NCBI GenBank assembly: GCA_024734495.1
Contig: JALMQS010000612.1
Coordinates: 64,776-128,775 of the forward strand
Direction: 5' to 3'
Length of the DNA stretch: 64,000 nt
Origin: Forficula auricularia
Lineage: Eukaryota; Arthropoda; Insecta; Dermaptera; Forficulidae
Below the pieces are notes generated by a model. That model saw nothing but the letters and a program-made list of their open reading frames with translations, did not search any database and had not been told where the DNA came from. A program made the translations under genes and the position numbers. Shown piece by piece: positions 43,321 through 54,785 of the stretch. Numbering within the stretch: the stretch's first letter is position 1; each line of letters begins with the position of its first letter.

Positions 43321-44569
43321 TATTTCATATGTTTAATCATGAATTATGTTCTTCTTTAATTTCTTGAAGTACCTTTTTAGCTCCAGTTAAATTGTTCTCT
43401 AAAGGACCTCTAGCGGGAAACTTTTGGGGTAGTTTTGATTTTCTTGATCCTATTTGTTTTTTGGTGTTCTGAATCCGAATCTGTGGTTTTCTAACAAAAT
43501 TTCGTCACGGAACATTGTCAAAAATGCAAAATAAGATCAAATAAATCTAATTTTTTTTTGGTGGTTTTTTTGCTTATAACTCAAAAACTATCAACTTTTC
43601 GTAAATATTCTTTCTATTCAAAATGAAAATTTATAAAATTTCTTAGAAATTTCATCATTTAGGTTCGATCAACCGTTCGGGCTCAAGCGCTAGTTGAAAA
43701 TTGGCCTATTTTTTCTGTTTCCACAAATCCCAAAAACTCGAACTTTTTTCGATTTTTTTCCCATTTTGGCCATTAAAGACCACATTTTCGACAAATACCA
43801 CTCTATACATTTTTAAAACTAGATTAAATTTACATTCAAACAGTTTCCTCTTAATTGGATAATGGTAATCCCGTACCGCAATGAGGTTGAATTTTTGAAA
43901 ACCTGCAATTTTTTACAAAAACAGTTTTTCCTTCATAAAATGTAAACCACTCATCCTAGAAACGTATTTTCTATCTCATTCTCAATGAAATTTTGTTGAC
44001 TTGAACGTTTACTTGGACCACTTTTTTGACAAAACTCTTAGATTTATAGATTCCATAACACTTGTGAGGATTCGCATCATATCCTTTGTAGGAAACTTTA
44101 TGAACTTTCATTTTTAAAAGGAAGGTTATTTACGAAAAATTGATAGTTTTCGAGTTATAAGCAAAAAACCGCCAAAAAATGAGATTTTTTTTACCTTTTT
44201 TGTGGCATTTTTGACAATGTTCCGTCACAAAATTTTGATAGCAAACCTCAGATTCGGATCCAACACACCAAAAAACATATAGGATCAAGAAATCAAAAAT
44301 ACCCCAAAACTTTCCCTCAAGGTGCCCATAAGAGAAGAATTTAACTGAACTAAAAAGGTACTTCAAGAAATTAAAAAAGTCGGTTAAAAAGAACACAATT
44401 CTTGATTGAAATATATTTAATAGGTCATTCAATAAGTCCGTAGGTTGACACATAGATGGCGTTACTAGAATTTTTCCATATGATTTTTATTTAGTACTAA
44501 CCTTCAAACGATACGTATATAAATTTGACAGCAATCTGACTATTGATTCGTGAGTTATAGCATTTTGTG
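43230..44569 (+). repeat. Left arm of a 1.3-kb inverted duplication
   Basis: Near-perfect complement of 45533-47313 (without the LINE insertion at 46794-47226). Landmarks: TTAGGTGGTCAGAACCCCCC, GCGCTAGTTGAAAATTGGCC, TTTCGACAAATACCACTCTA, TCACAAGTGTTATGG. The innermost 150 bp (44420-44569) is the 5' end of a mariner in plus orientation. Interior resembles the TIR element at 1-477. Confidence 0.92.
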
Positions 44570-44801
44570 TTAACTCTGTTACTCTTAAGGATTTATTTTC
44601 TAACCAAGTGAATATATGTATTTATTAGTAATTATTAAATATTAATTAATTCACCGTTTATAATTGGAATATTTTAAACAAGTTAAGGTGAAAGTTCGTA
44701 GTGTAATTTTTTTGATTAGGTGGTCAGAACCCCCCACCCCAAGGGCATGCGATGAGTAAGGCAACGACAAACCGTTTCTTATGACAAACTAACCATATTT
44801 A
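44570..44801 (+). repeat. Copy of 43079-43320 in the spacer of the inverted duplication
   Basis: Joins the truncated mariner 5' copy directly (GCATTTTGTG then TTAACTCTGTTACTCTTAAG) and stops at the mariner's right terminus. Direct repeat of the left-arm flank. Confidence 0.88.
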
Positions 44802-45681
44802 ACAGGTCATTCAATAAGTCCGTAGGATAAATAAGAAAAAAACAAAATTTTGACAAAACTCGATTTTATTATTCAACATCGTTGCCTTCGAGGGCGATAC
44901 AACGAGTATAGCGATTTTCCAACTTTTCGATAGCACTTTTATAGTACGATTTCTCTTTCTCGTCAAAATAGGCCTCAGTTTCAGCGATTACTTCATCATT
45001 GGACTTCTTTTGGATTCTCGTGTGTAATAGTGAAGCCATGTCTCATCCATTGTCACATATCGACGATAGAATTCTATTTTATTGCGGTTTAACAGCGCCA
45101 AACACTCCTCTGAAGCATCGATTCGTTGTTGTTTTTGGTCGACTGTGAGCTCACGCGGCACCCACTTTGCACAGAGCTTTCGCATACCCAAATGTTCGTG
45201 TGAAATGGTAAAAACACTACCATCTGATATCTTTACAATGTCAGCTAGCTAGTGCACATTCAATTTGCGATCGTTCATAACCAATTTGTTGATTTTTTTA
45301 TTTTATCTGGAATAACAGCCTCTTTTGGGCGTCCACTGCGCTCTGCATCATTTGTGCTGGTACGACCACGTTTAAATTCAGCAATCCACTTCTCTACCAT
45401 TTGTCTCGATGGAGCAGAGTTCGGATAATGCTTATCAAGCCACTGTTTAGTTTCTACTGTATTTTTTTTCATCAAAAAGCAATGCTTTTTTAAAACTCGA
45501 AATTCACTTTTTTTCAATAAAAGTTTCTCCACACAAAATGCTATAACTCACGAATCAATAGTCAGATTGCTGTCAAATTTATATACCTATCGTTTGAAGG
45601 TTAGTACTAAATAAAAATCACATGGAAAAATTATAGTAACGCCATCTATGTGTCAACCTACGGACTTATTGAATGACCTAT
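44802..45681 (-). mobile_element. Mariner-like element, deleted, centre of the inverted duplication
   Basis: Minus strand from 45681: ATAGGTCATTCAATAAGTCC...; the other end, ACAGGTCATTCAATAAGTCC, is at 44802. TA at 44800-44801 and 45682-45683. The same family is at 57836-58690. Confidence 0.88.
44877..45532 (-). pseudogene. Mariner transposase, frameshifted and truncated
   Basis: From 45532: LKKHCFLMKKNTVETKQWLD, RQMVEKWIAEFKRGRTSTND, RSGRPKEAVIPD, then a frame break; 45191-44988 has MRKLCAKWVPRELTVDQKQQ and the first catalytic region VTMDETWLHYYTRESK (TMDE aspartate). A short C-terminal scrap (EKLENRYTRCIALEGNDVE) ends at 44877. The region with the second and third aspartates is deleted. 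Confidence 0.88.
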
Positions 45682-47313
45682 TAAGTATATTTCAATCAAG
45701 AATTGAGTTCTTTTTAACCGACTTTTTTAATTTCTTGAAGTACCTTTTTTAGTCCAGTTAAATTGTTCTCTAAAGGGCCCCCAGCGGAAAACTTTTGGGG
45801 TAGTTTTGATTCCTTGATCCTATATGTTTTTTGGTGTGCTGAATCCGAATCTGAGGTTTTCTAACAAAATTTCGTGACGGAACATTATCAAAAATGCAAA
45901 AAAAGGTAAAAAAATCTCATTTTTTGGCGGTTTTTTGCTTATAACTCGAAAACTATCAATTTTTCATAAATAACCTTCCTTTTAAAAATGAAAGTTCATA
46001 AAGTTTCCTACAAAGGATATGATGCGAATCCTCACAAGTGTTATGGAATCTATAAATCTAAGAGTTTTATCAAAAAAGTGGTCCAAGTAAACGTTCAAGT
46101 CAACAAAATTTCATTGAGAATGAGATAGAAAATACGTTTCTAGGATGAGTGGTTTACATTTTATGAAGGAAAAACTGTTTTTTGTAAAAAATTGCAGGTT
46201 TTCAAAAATTCAACCTCATTGCGGTACGGATTACCATTATCCAATTAAGAGGAAACTTTGAATTTTTATCTGTTTTAAAAATGTATAGAGTGGTATTTGT
46301 CGAAAATGTGGTCTTTAATGGCCAAAATGGGGAAAAAAATCGAAAAAAGTTCGAGTTTTTGGGATTTGTGGAAACAGAAAAAATAGGCCAATTTTCAACT
46401 AGCGCTTGAGCCCGAACGGTTGATCGAAGCAAAAACTTAAATGATGAAATTTCTAAGAAATTTTATAAATTTTCATTTTGAATAGAAAGAATATTTACGA
46501 AAAGTTGATAGTTTTTGAGTTATAAGCAAAAAAACCACCAAAAAAAAATTAGATTTATTTGATCTTATTTTGCATTTTTGACAATGTTCCGTGACGAAAT
46601 TTTGTTAGAAAACCACAGATTCGGATTCAGAACACCAAAAAACAAATAGGATCAAGAAATCAAAACTACCCCAAAAGTTTCCCGCTAGGGGTCCTTTAGA
46701 GAACAATTTAACTGGACTAAAAAGGTACTTCAAGAAATTAAAAAAGAACATAATGAATATATGAAATATATTTAATTACGGTTAGTTTGTCATGTATGGA
46801 GCATAGCCATGTACGGGTGTGAAACCTGGACAATTGGAAAAGCGGAGAGAAAGAGTTTGGAGGCTTTCGAAATGTGGTGCTACAGAAGAATGATGAATAT
46901 CAAATGGATGGATAAAATTACAAATGAAGAAGTTCTTGGAAGAATCGGAGAAAGAAGAACCTTGTGGAAGAGTCTGAAGAAGAGAAGAGGTCAGATGATG
47001 GGGCACACACTGAGACATGGGGGACTGCTTAGGGATATCTTGGAGGGAGGTTGGAAAGAAAAGGGGAAGGGGAAGACCCAGATTAGAATATTTCAACCAA
47101 ATAATTGGGTATATGGGATGCCAGACATTTAGAGAGGTTCAACAGCTGGCGGGGGACAGAGTCGAGTGGAGACGGATTGTTGCATCAAACCAGTCTTAGG
47201 ACTGTATACTCAATGATGATGATGATAGTTTGTCATAAGAAACGGTTTGTCATTGCCGTTACTCATCCCATGAGCCCTGCCCTTGGGGGCGGGGGTTCTG
47301 ACCTCTAACCCCC
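45533..47313 (-). repeat. Right arm of the inverted duplication
   Basis: Complement of 43230-44569, including the mariner's own 5' 150 bp. Ends around GGGGGTTCTGACC. The LINE at 46794-47226 is present only in this arm, so it arrived after the duplication. Confidence 0.9.
46794..47226 (+). mobile_element. 5'-truncated RTE-like LINE with 10-bp target duplication
   Basis: Flanked by AGTTTGTCAT (46784-46793, 47227-47236). Encodes the C-terminal end: MYGCETWTIGKAERKSLEAF, MWCYRRMMNIKWMDKITNEE, LKKRRGQMMGHTLRHGGLL, then a frameshift and KKRGRGRPRLEYFNQIIGYM. Ends with CTCAATGATGATGATGAT, the same tail as the 27045 copy, to which it is nearly identical (recent activity). Confidence 0.93.
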
Positions 47314-47334
47314 CCCCGTGGCTACGCCTCTAAT

Positions 47335-49150
47335 CGATGCAGTAGTATTTAAATTGAAGCCCTTTCTATTATTAGTCTAAGAGAGAGAATTGCTTCTCGG
47401 GTGCCTCTGTTTCTTCTAAAGCCGAACTGGTCTTCCCCCAGATTTTCTTCAACTCTTTGTTCTATTCTTCTTTGGATTATTTGAGGCATGTGAGGTTAGG
47501 CTAATGGTCCTGAAATTTTCACATTTATCCGCGCCTGTCTTTTTGGGAAGTGTGACTATTTTGTTTTTTTGGAAATCTTTTGGGATGATTCCCAATTTAT
47601 AGATTTTGCTAATTAGTTCAAAAAGTTTGTCACGTGCCTTTTTCTCCAGAGTTCTTTAGCTTGTATATTGTAGAAGGGGGGGTTTCACCCCCTTCGCTCA
47701 TAGGGGTGAAAATAACACACTAATTCATTTCTTTATATATATATTTATTTACAAAAAGGGGGTTTATACATATTCGTGCCTAGGGGTCGTCGTCAAACAT
47801 CATAATACACATCGTTAATTAATACATCGTGTCATCTTAAGCACCACTGGTTTTCAACTATATCAAATCGATAAACTATAAACTAGCACATCGACAGGCA
47901 TGTCATCTCGACCGTGGCTCGTTTTCAACTAACTGCCAGTTGTTGACAATTCAGCCTTGGCAGCCACACATATACATACACATACACATGCATATAAGTG
48001 GGGTGAGTGGTGTCGGCAGCTGACAGGTCTTGGACACAATCCTTCTCAGCTGAAAACCATACACATATACACATGCATATGAGGGTCAGCCGGCCAGCCC
48101 TCTCGAACACAAGTTGTCATAATAATATTTATTACATGCTTTTAGCCTGAAGGGACAATACCCAGCTAAGAAGAAAGAATGCCGCCTTCACAAGGGTACA
48201 AGGCCCAGGCGGACATCTGTCAAACATATGATCTTAAACAGAATTCAATATAATTCACTTTTAAATTAAATACTTAATTAAACAATTAATTTCCCACAAT
48301 ATTGTCTATTTCGGGTGCTCTATTATTTTTTAGTTCCTTCAAAGCTGTCTCCAATTCTGACCTGAGTATGGGGTCTCCTAATTCGTTTTCGTCCACAGAT
48401 TCCTTCTTCTTCTATTGGGTTCATTGTTTTTTCTTCTCCATAGAGTTCTTCTAGGTGTTCCTTCCATCTATTTGCCTGTTCGTTTTCGTTTAGAATAATG
48501 TGGCCTCCTTTATCTCTTATGTTCTTGTTTTTTGGCTTGTCTTCTTGAAAATTTCTTTTTATTGCCCTATAGGCTACATCAACTTTTCCCAATACTAGAT
48601 TTTCGTTGACTACTTTACCTTTTTCTTTTGCTTTTCTACATTCTCTTATAACTTTCCATCTTAATTTTTTATATGTTTCTTTCCCTTCTTCGTCTTTTTT
48701 GTTCTTAAATTTTCTTCGTTCGTCAATCAGTTGCAGTATTTCGTCCGTTACCCATGGCTTTTTAATTTCGTTTTTATTTGATTGAAGGACTTGGCCTTGA
48801 TTTCATATCATTCCATTCTTGTTCGATTTCTTCTTCTTTATTATTTGTGGGTGTTTTTTCTTCCAGTTCTTATTCATTACGTTTTCGAAGAGTTTTTGGG
48901 TTTCCTTATTTTGTAATTTAGATATAACCTAGTTTTTTTGCGACCCCCCTCTTTTTTTATTAGTTTTTTAAATTTTAGTTGGCATTTCATCGCAATTAGA
49001 TTGTGATCACTAGCTATATCAGCCCCAGGATAGCTTTTACAGTCCTTTACTTGATTTCTGAATCTTTGTCTGACTAATATGTAATCTATTTGAGATCTCG
49101 CCTTGTCTAACGGCATTTTCTACGTGTAGATCCTTCTTGGATGATGTTGG
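47335..49150 (-). pseudogene. RTE-like LINE, endonuclease end to reverse transcriptase start, split by solo LTR
   Basis: Minus strand: 49150-48877 codes ANTLFQHHPRR-type sequence, then QIDYILVRQRFRNQVKDCKS and GADIASDHNLIAMKCQLKF, the C-terminal part of an apurinic-type endonuclease (SDH motif). 48592-48323 has AYRAIKRNF and ENEQANRWKEHLEELYGEE, the linker before the reverse transcriptase. After the LTR, 47668-47335 covers FPKKTGADKCENFRT-type and GFRRNRGT-type sequence in broken frames. Complements the 27045 fragment, so most of the LINE can be inferred from the window. Confidence 0.85.
47669..48298 (-). mobile_element. Solo LTR, 630 bp, ATAT target duplication
   Basis: TGTAGAAGG...TTTCCCACA with ATAT on both sides (47665-47668, 48299-48302), inserted in the LINE. 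On the minus strand an AATAAA lies at about 47742-47747, near the 3' end, which favours the minus orientation. Contains (CATA)n-like stretches. Different sequence from the LTR at 35068 but same target tetranucleotide. Confidence 0.75.
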
Positions 49151-49399
49151 AAGAGTGTGTTTGCTACTACTAGACTGTGACAATACGTTTTATTTAGTTA
49201 AATTCGGGATTTATCCAAATCACCGACAATAACGATTATCTATACGTTATACTTAATAATTGTATTTGAACTCTTCTAAAAGTGTTATTGTAAAGTTTCT
49301 TCAACAAATAAATTTAATAAGTCTATGTAAACAAACCCCAAAAGGGATTTTTTTGAAATACAATTCTTTTTAAAAACTCTCATCCTCAATCGACAAGAC
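49151..49399. other. No gene seen
   Basis: AT-rich spacer. Confidence 0.35.
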
Positions 49400-50104
49400 T
49401 TATTTTATATATAGTATATAAAATCGGGTTCTTGAAAACGGCTCTAACGATTTGGATGAAATTCACTGGTTAGAAGGGTCTTGTGTTGGACATTCGATCT
49501 GTCACGGTCTCATCTTCGGCTAAGTTGTTTTTGATAGGTTTTTTGTTAATTGAAATAATTATTCACAGGTGGTTGTCTCGATAAAAATGTATATTTACAT
49601 TTTTATTCAATTTCCTTTTAATTTTTAATTGGTTTTTTAATTTTAAATTCCACTAATAGATCATTACAAATATTATTATATATATTAAAAGTTAGACAAT
49701 TTAATTGATTAAAAATCGAATTTTAAATCCCACAAACGTATTTTTTTCTGTATTAGAATTTGGCAATTTAATTGATGAACTCAAAAATTGTTATTTAATT
49801 AAAAAAATTATTATACGGTATTTATTTATATACCTATACATATAAACACATAATCTGTGGGCAACTACAAGGCTTGAAATGCAAAAACTGGGGCGAGGAA
49901 TGCGGTTTCGGGGGAGGGGGCGGAATTGCGGTGGGGTGGGCGTGTATGCGGGGGTGAATATGAGGTGGAGGGGTGCAGGAGGTGGGATGAAGTGGTGGGG
50001 GTCCGGGGGCGAGGGGGGTTCATAGAGAGAAAGGGGGCGAGGGGATAATATATAGCTTTTAACTGAAGCAAAAAGTTACCGAGCATCGCTCGCTGGCCAG
50101 ATAC
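49400..50104 (+). mobile_element. Helitron, GTAC-ended family
   Basis: TATATAGTATATAAAATCGG, ACGGCTCTAACGATTTGG, CATCTTCGGCTAAGTTG and a G-rich part at 49885-50045, ending with GAGCATCGCTCGCTGGCC and AGATAC then T. The start is diverged. Non-coding. Confidence 0.7.
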
Positions 50105-50407
50105 TGTTGTTTTTTATGAGACAAAGAAAGAGCTGAAACTTTTGTTTGTCCAAATTGTGAAATATTATCGACGTTTTGATTATCCTCTACCTGCCCTCTG
50201 GTCTTCCTTTATTTTTTTATTTGATCTCAAGTTTCTTGACGCTATGAGTGCTATTGGGGGATGGAAGATTTATTTATAAAACCGAAAATTTCTCTCTCTC
50301 TTAAAAATGATTTATTTCCAGATGATTAAATTCAAATTTCATTTATAGAATCGATTATTATTATTATTATTATCAGGCCCAGCAGTGGAAAGTGTTAACT
50401 GGCAATT

Positions 50408-50424
50408 NNNNNNNNNNNNNNNNN
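50408..50424. other. Assembly gap (17 N)
   Basis: Seventeen undetermined bases between CTGGCAATT and AGTAAC. Sequence before it includes GGCCCAGCAGTGGA next to an ATT microsatellite, a repeat-end-like context that may have broken the assembly. Confidence 0.99.
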
Positions 50425-52859
50425 AGTAACAAACCCCTCAAATTGATCAAGCAAGGTAGGCAAATGGATTCATGGGCTCTCAAGAATAATGTTGTTCACA
50501 ATAAATAACACACCAGAAAATATACTAAAATAAATAAATTAGATTAATTAAATTAACAAAAGTATAAATTATAATGAAACATTGAATGATTAAATAAAAC
50601 ATTGAATTAAATAAATAATTAAACATTAATTTATAATACAAATTTTTATAATTGCCTATAGCATCACTAAGAGACCACACAAAATTTAAATCCAAAGGCA
50701 TTTATATGAAATTGACCTTTAGAAGCTCCATACACTATCAAATATAATCAGTTAGACAACTTAAAATAATAACTCTCATCTCAAACAAACAATAAAGCAT
50801 TAAAATTTTCAATATTAAAATTTCAAATCAATCTTTTAAATTCAAAATCTGTAAAATTGCAACATAAACTTTTCTTTTCTTTTGATAATAAATACAAATC
50901 TTCTTTTATTTTAAAAATGCTAATGGGAGAAAGTTAGTCTACATTATTTACTTGTGTAAACTTTTGTGTGATCCTACCACACTCACATTGAACAAGTTTT
51001 TGAAATAGGAAAAGCCCAGGCAGAAACCCGGAAGCGTCAACAGAAAGATAACTCAAGTCATGAATCTGATTCTGAAGCTCACTTGATTTTCCTGTCAGAA
51101 TTCTGCTTTCCAAATTTATTTACCATCTGCTGGGTGCAGGAAAACAACACATCAGATTTCAGCTCTTGATCTGTGTGGTTCTGCACCACGGAGAACTGCA
51201 AGGCACGATCTTGGAGGTGACTTGGTACAAGATTTCCAAAGGTTTTAACATATATGGTAAAATTTTACTTCACCTCTTGCCAGCTTGGCGGTCTGCACAT
51301 GTGATTCTTTCTTTCACGTGTTCATTAAATATCGAGTCAGTCCTACTGACTGACTTGTACTTTCAGACACTAGGCTCCTGGAATATGCACCAGTGGCAAT
51401 TTATTTTTCTTGTTATTATCCTAGTGGAAGTCTGGAGCCTGGAAGGTTCTAGTTTCCAAGCCACAATGCCTGTCAAGTATAGTTTCACAGTTCTGAAGTC
51501 CGATAGACGCAGCAAGGCAGACCCTGCAGAGACAGACGTGTACTGGCATGGTTCCTCGAACTTTGTCAAACTAACGCTGAAGTGATTTTCTTCATCGGTA
51601 AAGATAAAGTCAGTAACTTTGGGGCTCTTGAAGATCATTCGTAGGGTTGGTTCCGAAATGTTTTAGAAGGGTTTCTGTCTTTCTGAGCACACCTTTTTTT
51701 CCTGAGAAGGTTGTTATCTAAGTATATACTATAGGATCAAAAGGTAATAAGAGTGTGGTAGGATAGCAAATTCTCACAGTAAGATACGGTAGATCCAGGT
51801 CGAGGGCAGTACAAACTGAGATGTATTTACAGATGAGGCGTCACGGGACCGAGGATTCAAGGAGGAAATGGCGATGATAACCTTCGAGTGGCGTGAGTGC
51901 AGTCCGTGGGACAGGTCGGTACTGGAGAACGATACGAGATGATGATGATTAAAAACCAAAGCTTAAGTAGGACCGACGGTACAAAAATGAGGAACGATAC
52001 GCCGAGAATGAGGGACGATACGGTAATGAGGAACGATACGGAAATGAGGAGCGACACAAAACAGGAACGATACGGGAATGAGGAGCGATGCGAGAATGAA
52101 GAACGATACGAGAATGAGGATCGATACGGCCGAAAATGAAGCGTCGAGAGGCAAAGTGGGGTCCGGGCGGTAATGAGAATGAGGGCGATAAGGGACTGTG
52201 TGGTAGAAAATGAAGAAAGAGAGGGTTTGGAGATACGGTAGGGGACGAGAAATCGGTATGGGACGGAAAGGTAGAGTCTAAAGTGGAAAAAGTGGGGTCT
52301 CGGTAGATCTAAGTTAATTTTTTCTTCTCACGATTCTGGGCTGCCTTCCATTACATTCAATTAAAAGTTCCATCAGTAATGTCTCTTCTCCGAGAAAATT
52401 TGTTTGCAAAAAAATGACATTAACAACCCCTGATGATTAATTAGAGAAAATCTTTATTAGGTCAAAAACTTACTGAATTGCACCGCCTCTTGAGTTCTGA
52501 GAGAAAACGACAGATTTTTCGTTTATTTGGCAAATAATAATTATACAAATACAAACATTTTTAAATTATCAAAAAAGCATTTTAGACAAAGTACCGTATC
52601 AAAATTTTTTTAGACATGTTTGAATAAATTTTACAAGAGCTTTTGTCCTTTCAGAAATCGAACTCCAAAACGAAGCTCTTCTTCGAAGACAAAAGACCTA
52701 CTGAATTGTTTTTAAAAATTAAAACAAAAAAACATTTTCGATATTGAAACATTCAATTTGCATTTTTTTTTGATTTTTTTAATCAAATGAAAATAAAAAA
52801 AATCTTACAGCTTACCGAATGAGAATCTTGAAAATTGTTTATTAAAACCACTCCAAAAC
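50425..52859. other. Least repeat-like region; no recognised gene
   Basis: About 2.4 kb with more balanced composition in 50940-52330. The longest frame, 51166-51585 (139 codons on the plus strand, beginning MICVVLHHGE and with a hydrophobic stretch FIFLVIILVEVWSLEG), and a 91-codon minus-strand frame overlapping it, 51363-51638 (KVTDFIFTDEENHFSVSLTK), show no family I can name; TDEENHF faintly recalls a Tc1-type transposase motif. Either could be chance or a decayed element. Confidence 0.35.
51984..52138. repeat. Degenerate minisatellite, unit about 18 bp
   Basis: Repeats of AATGAGGAACGATACGG with variants, about eight copies; the core CGATACG recurs at 51994, 52016, 52034, 52066, 52110 and 52121. 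The minus strand reads as hydrophobic (ILVSFLI-like) nonsense frames because of the repeat. Confidence 0.85.
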
Positions 52860-53148
52860 CATCCCAAAAGATTTTGAAAAACAAAATAGTCAATTTCCCA
52901 AAAAAGACAGGCGCGGATAAATGTGAAAATTTCAGAACCATTAGCCTAACTCACATGCCTCCAAAATCCTAACCAAAATAATCTCGTTAAAGAATAGAAC
53001 AAAGAGTTGAAGAAAATCTGGGGGGAAGACCAGTTCGGCTTTAGAAGAAACAGAGGCACCCCGAGAAGAATTCTCTCTTAGACTAATAATAGAAAGGGTT
53101 TTATCAGGGAAGAATCTGTCTACATCGGATTCATAGACCTAGAAAATC
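52860..53148 (+). pseudogene. RTE-like LINE fragment (start of reverse transcriptase)
   Basis: Same sequence as 27062-27290: PKKTGADKCENFRTISL-type start, FGFRRNRGT in broken frame, and FIDLEN at the end. About 290 bp, ends abruptly at CTAGAAAA next to TCCCGGG. Several one-base indels relative to the other copy. Confidence 0.8.
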
Positions 53149-53197
53149 CCGGGATTATTTATCATCATATAAATGAAAAATAATTATTCCAAAACTA

Positions 53198-53707
53198 TAC
53201 TACGGTGAAAAAATAAAGCCACCAATAAAACTTTTATTATATACCAAATTATTTTAAAATGTTTTACAAATAACTATATAATTTGTTCTATTAACTCTTA
53301 AACTAAAACATTCAATAAATATTGTTGATAGTTTTTGTATTTTATAAAAAAAAAATAAAATTAAATTATTAAGATACAATTACAAATTATCATACTTTCT
53401 CAATATCACTTTATATTTAAATAAAATTTTAATAAAAGATCAAATTCCATTTGAAATATCAATAAAATGAATAATTTTAAATTAAGCATCATTGATAGAA
53501 AGATCAAATATACAAAATGGATATTTCTCAAGTTCAAGAAGTTCAAATTGTGTGCCTAATTAGTCAAGAGCTAAGTCAACAACAAGTGGCAATTATACTT
53601 GCAATAAGCAATAATTTCAATCATGTATATTTCCTTATAAAAAATTAAAAATTATTTACTATTTAATAAAGTTTTTATTGGTGGATCGATTTTTTTGCAC
53701 CGGAGTG
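53198..53707 (+). mobile_element. Tc1-like element, 510 bp, TA duplication
   Basis: Left end TACTACGGTGAAAAAATAAA and right-end complement CACTCCGGTGCAAAAAAATC, both continuing with CCACCAATAAAA; TA at 53196-53197 and 53708-53709. Only the first codons of a transposase remain. Confidence 0.85.
53517..53648 (+). pseudogene. Transposase N-terminal fragment (43 codons)
   Basis: MDISQVQEVQIVCLISQELS then QQQVAIILAISN, a first helix-turn-helix as at the start of Tc1-type transposases, then deletion junction and a stop. Located inside the TIR element in the expected place. Confidence 0.6.
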
Positions 53708-53912
53708 TACTTGTTTTATTTAAAAAGTACCTGGAGGCACCGAGTGATGCTCGGTAACTTCTTCCTTCAGTTAAAACTTTTATTTTAATTGATAGAGATT
53801 TTCTTTAGGAGACGGACTGGTATAAATATGCAATTGGATGTTGATGAAAGCAGTCCACGGTGGTTGTAAAAAATAAGACTATAGAGGTTTTATTATTTTA
53901 CATTTATTTGTT

Positions 53913-53955
53913 AAACCGACGTTTCGGAGATTTATTCTCTCCTTCTTCAGGGTCT
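53913..53955 (-). ncRNA. Hammerhead motif with loop-less stem III
   Basis: Minus strand: AGACC (stem I), CTGAAGA (53950-53944; one change from CTGATGA), A, stem II GGAGA/TCTCC with a 7-base loop, GAAA (53925-53922), then CGTC, in which stem III is a single C-G pair with no loop, and GGTTT closing stem I (one G-U pair). Such a stem III cannot fold in a monomer, so any cleavage would need a dimer. The GAAACGTCGG form is a recurrent feature of Penelope-like ends. Confidence 0.6.
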
Positions 53956-54493
53956 ATATAATTGAGGGGAAGACGAACATTAATTAGTATTGGGATTTTC
54001 ACAAATCATTCATAATATAAAAACAATATACACAAAACAAAAATAATAATCATAAATCTACTTACAACAAAAAGTCAATGAAAGTAGTTCAAAAAATAGT
54101 TACTCTCTGTCTCCCTTGACAATGCCAAAAAAACATTATAAAAATTATTTTTCATCTCGAATAGAAACAAAGTAAAAAGCAATTGATGATCCATATGTTA
54201 ATGAGATATATATAAATGAATGAATGTATAACATGTCCCCACCAATCATTGGATGCGCAGAATATCGTTGCGCATATCGGTATAGTTGTTGGTTTTTTTT
54301 TTAAATTTATATTACAATTATTTACAAATTTATAAATATGGTCATTATCAGTCCCAAAATTTTTACAAAATATATACAAAGTTCTTTTTTTTTTTTTCCT
54401 TTTAAAAAACATAGTTCGGAACGTCATTAATATATTTACATATTATTAATATTTTTTTTTTTTAATTAAATTCGTCACAGGAGTTTTAAATTA

Positions 54494-54785
54494 TTAATCA
54501 AGCCATCCCAGCAAATACTCAGTATCTGCTGCAATGGTATATATATAGGGCAAACCAAGCGAAGGGCAGTTGAGAGATTACGTGAACACGAACTGTCCAT
54601 CTCAAAAACGAATAAAAATAATACAGCCTCTCGCGTTTCACGCCCAAGAAAAAAATCATAAATTTAATTTCAACGAATTTAATATCATTTTCCAGGAAAA
54701 ATAATTATTTTTAAACGAAAAATCCTGGAAATGATTACAATTAAAAATCTCTTATCGCGCGCAGTAAATTACAGATCCGACTGAT
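54494..54785 (+). pseudogene. Penelope-like GIY-YIG endonuclease remnant
   Basis: Reads SICCNGIYIGQTKRRAVERL then REHELSISKTNKNNTASRVS; after a one-base frameshift HKFNFNEFNIIFQEK and KRKILEMITIKNLLSRAVN. The order (C..C, IYIGQT, R..EH, H.F.F, E and a final R..EM..I) is the PLE-type GIY-YIG nuclease that nicks target DNA for priming. Stop codons and the frameshift make it non-functional. Confidence 0.85.

Noticed and set aside
50380..50407. LINE 3' end suggested by GGCCCAGCAGTGGA next to (ATT)n
   Set aside because: Order of tail and body does not fit either strand clearly and the assembly gap follows at once.
51897..52154. Repetitive charged (plus) and hydrophobic (minus) small proteins
   Set aside because: Generated by the 18-bp minisatellite.
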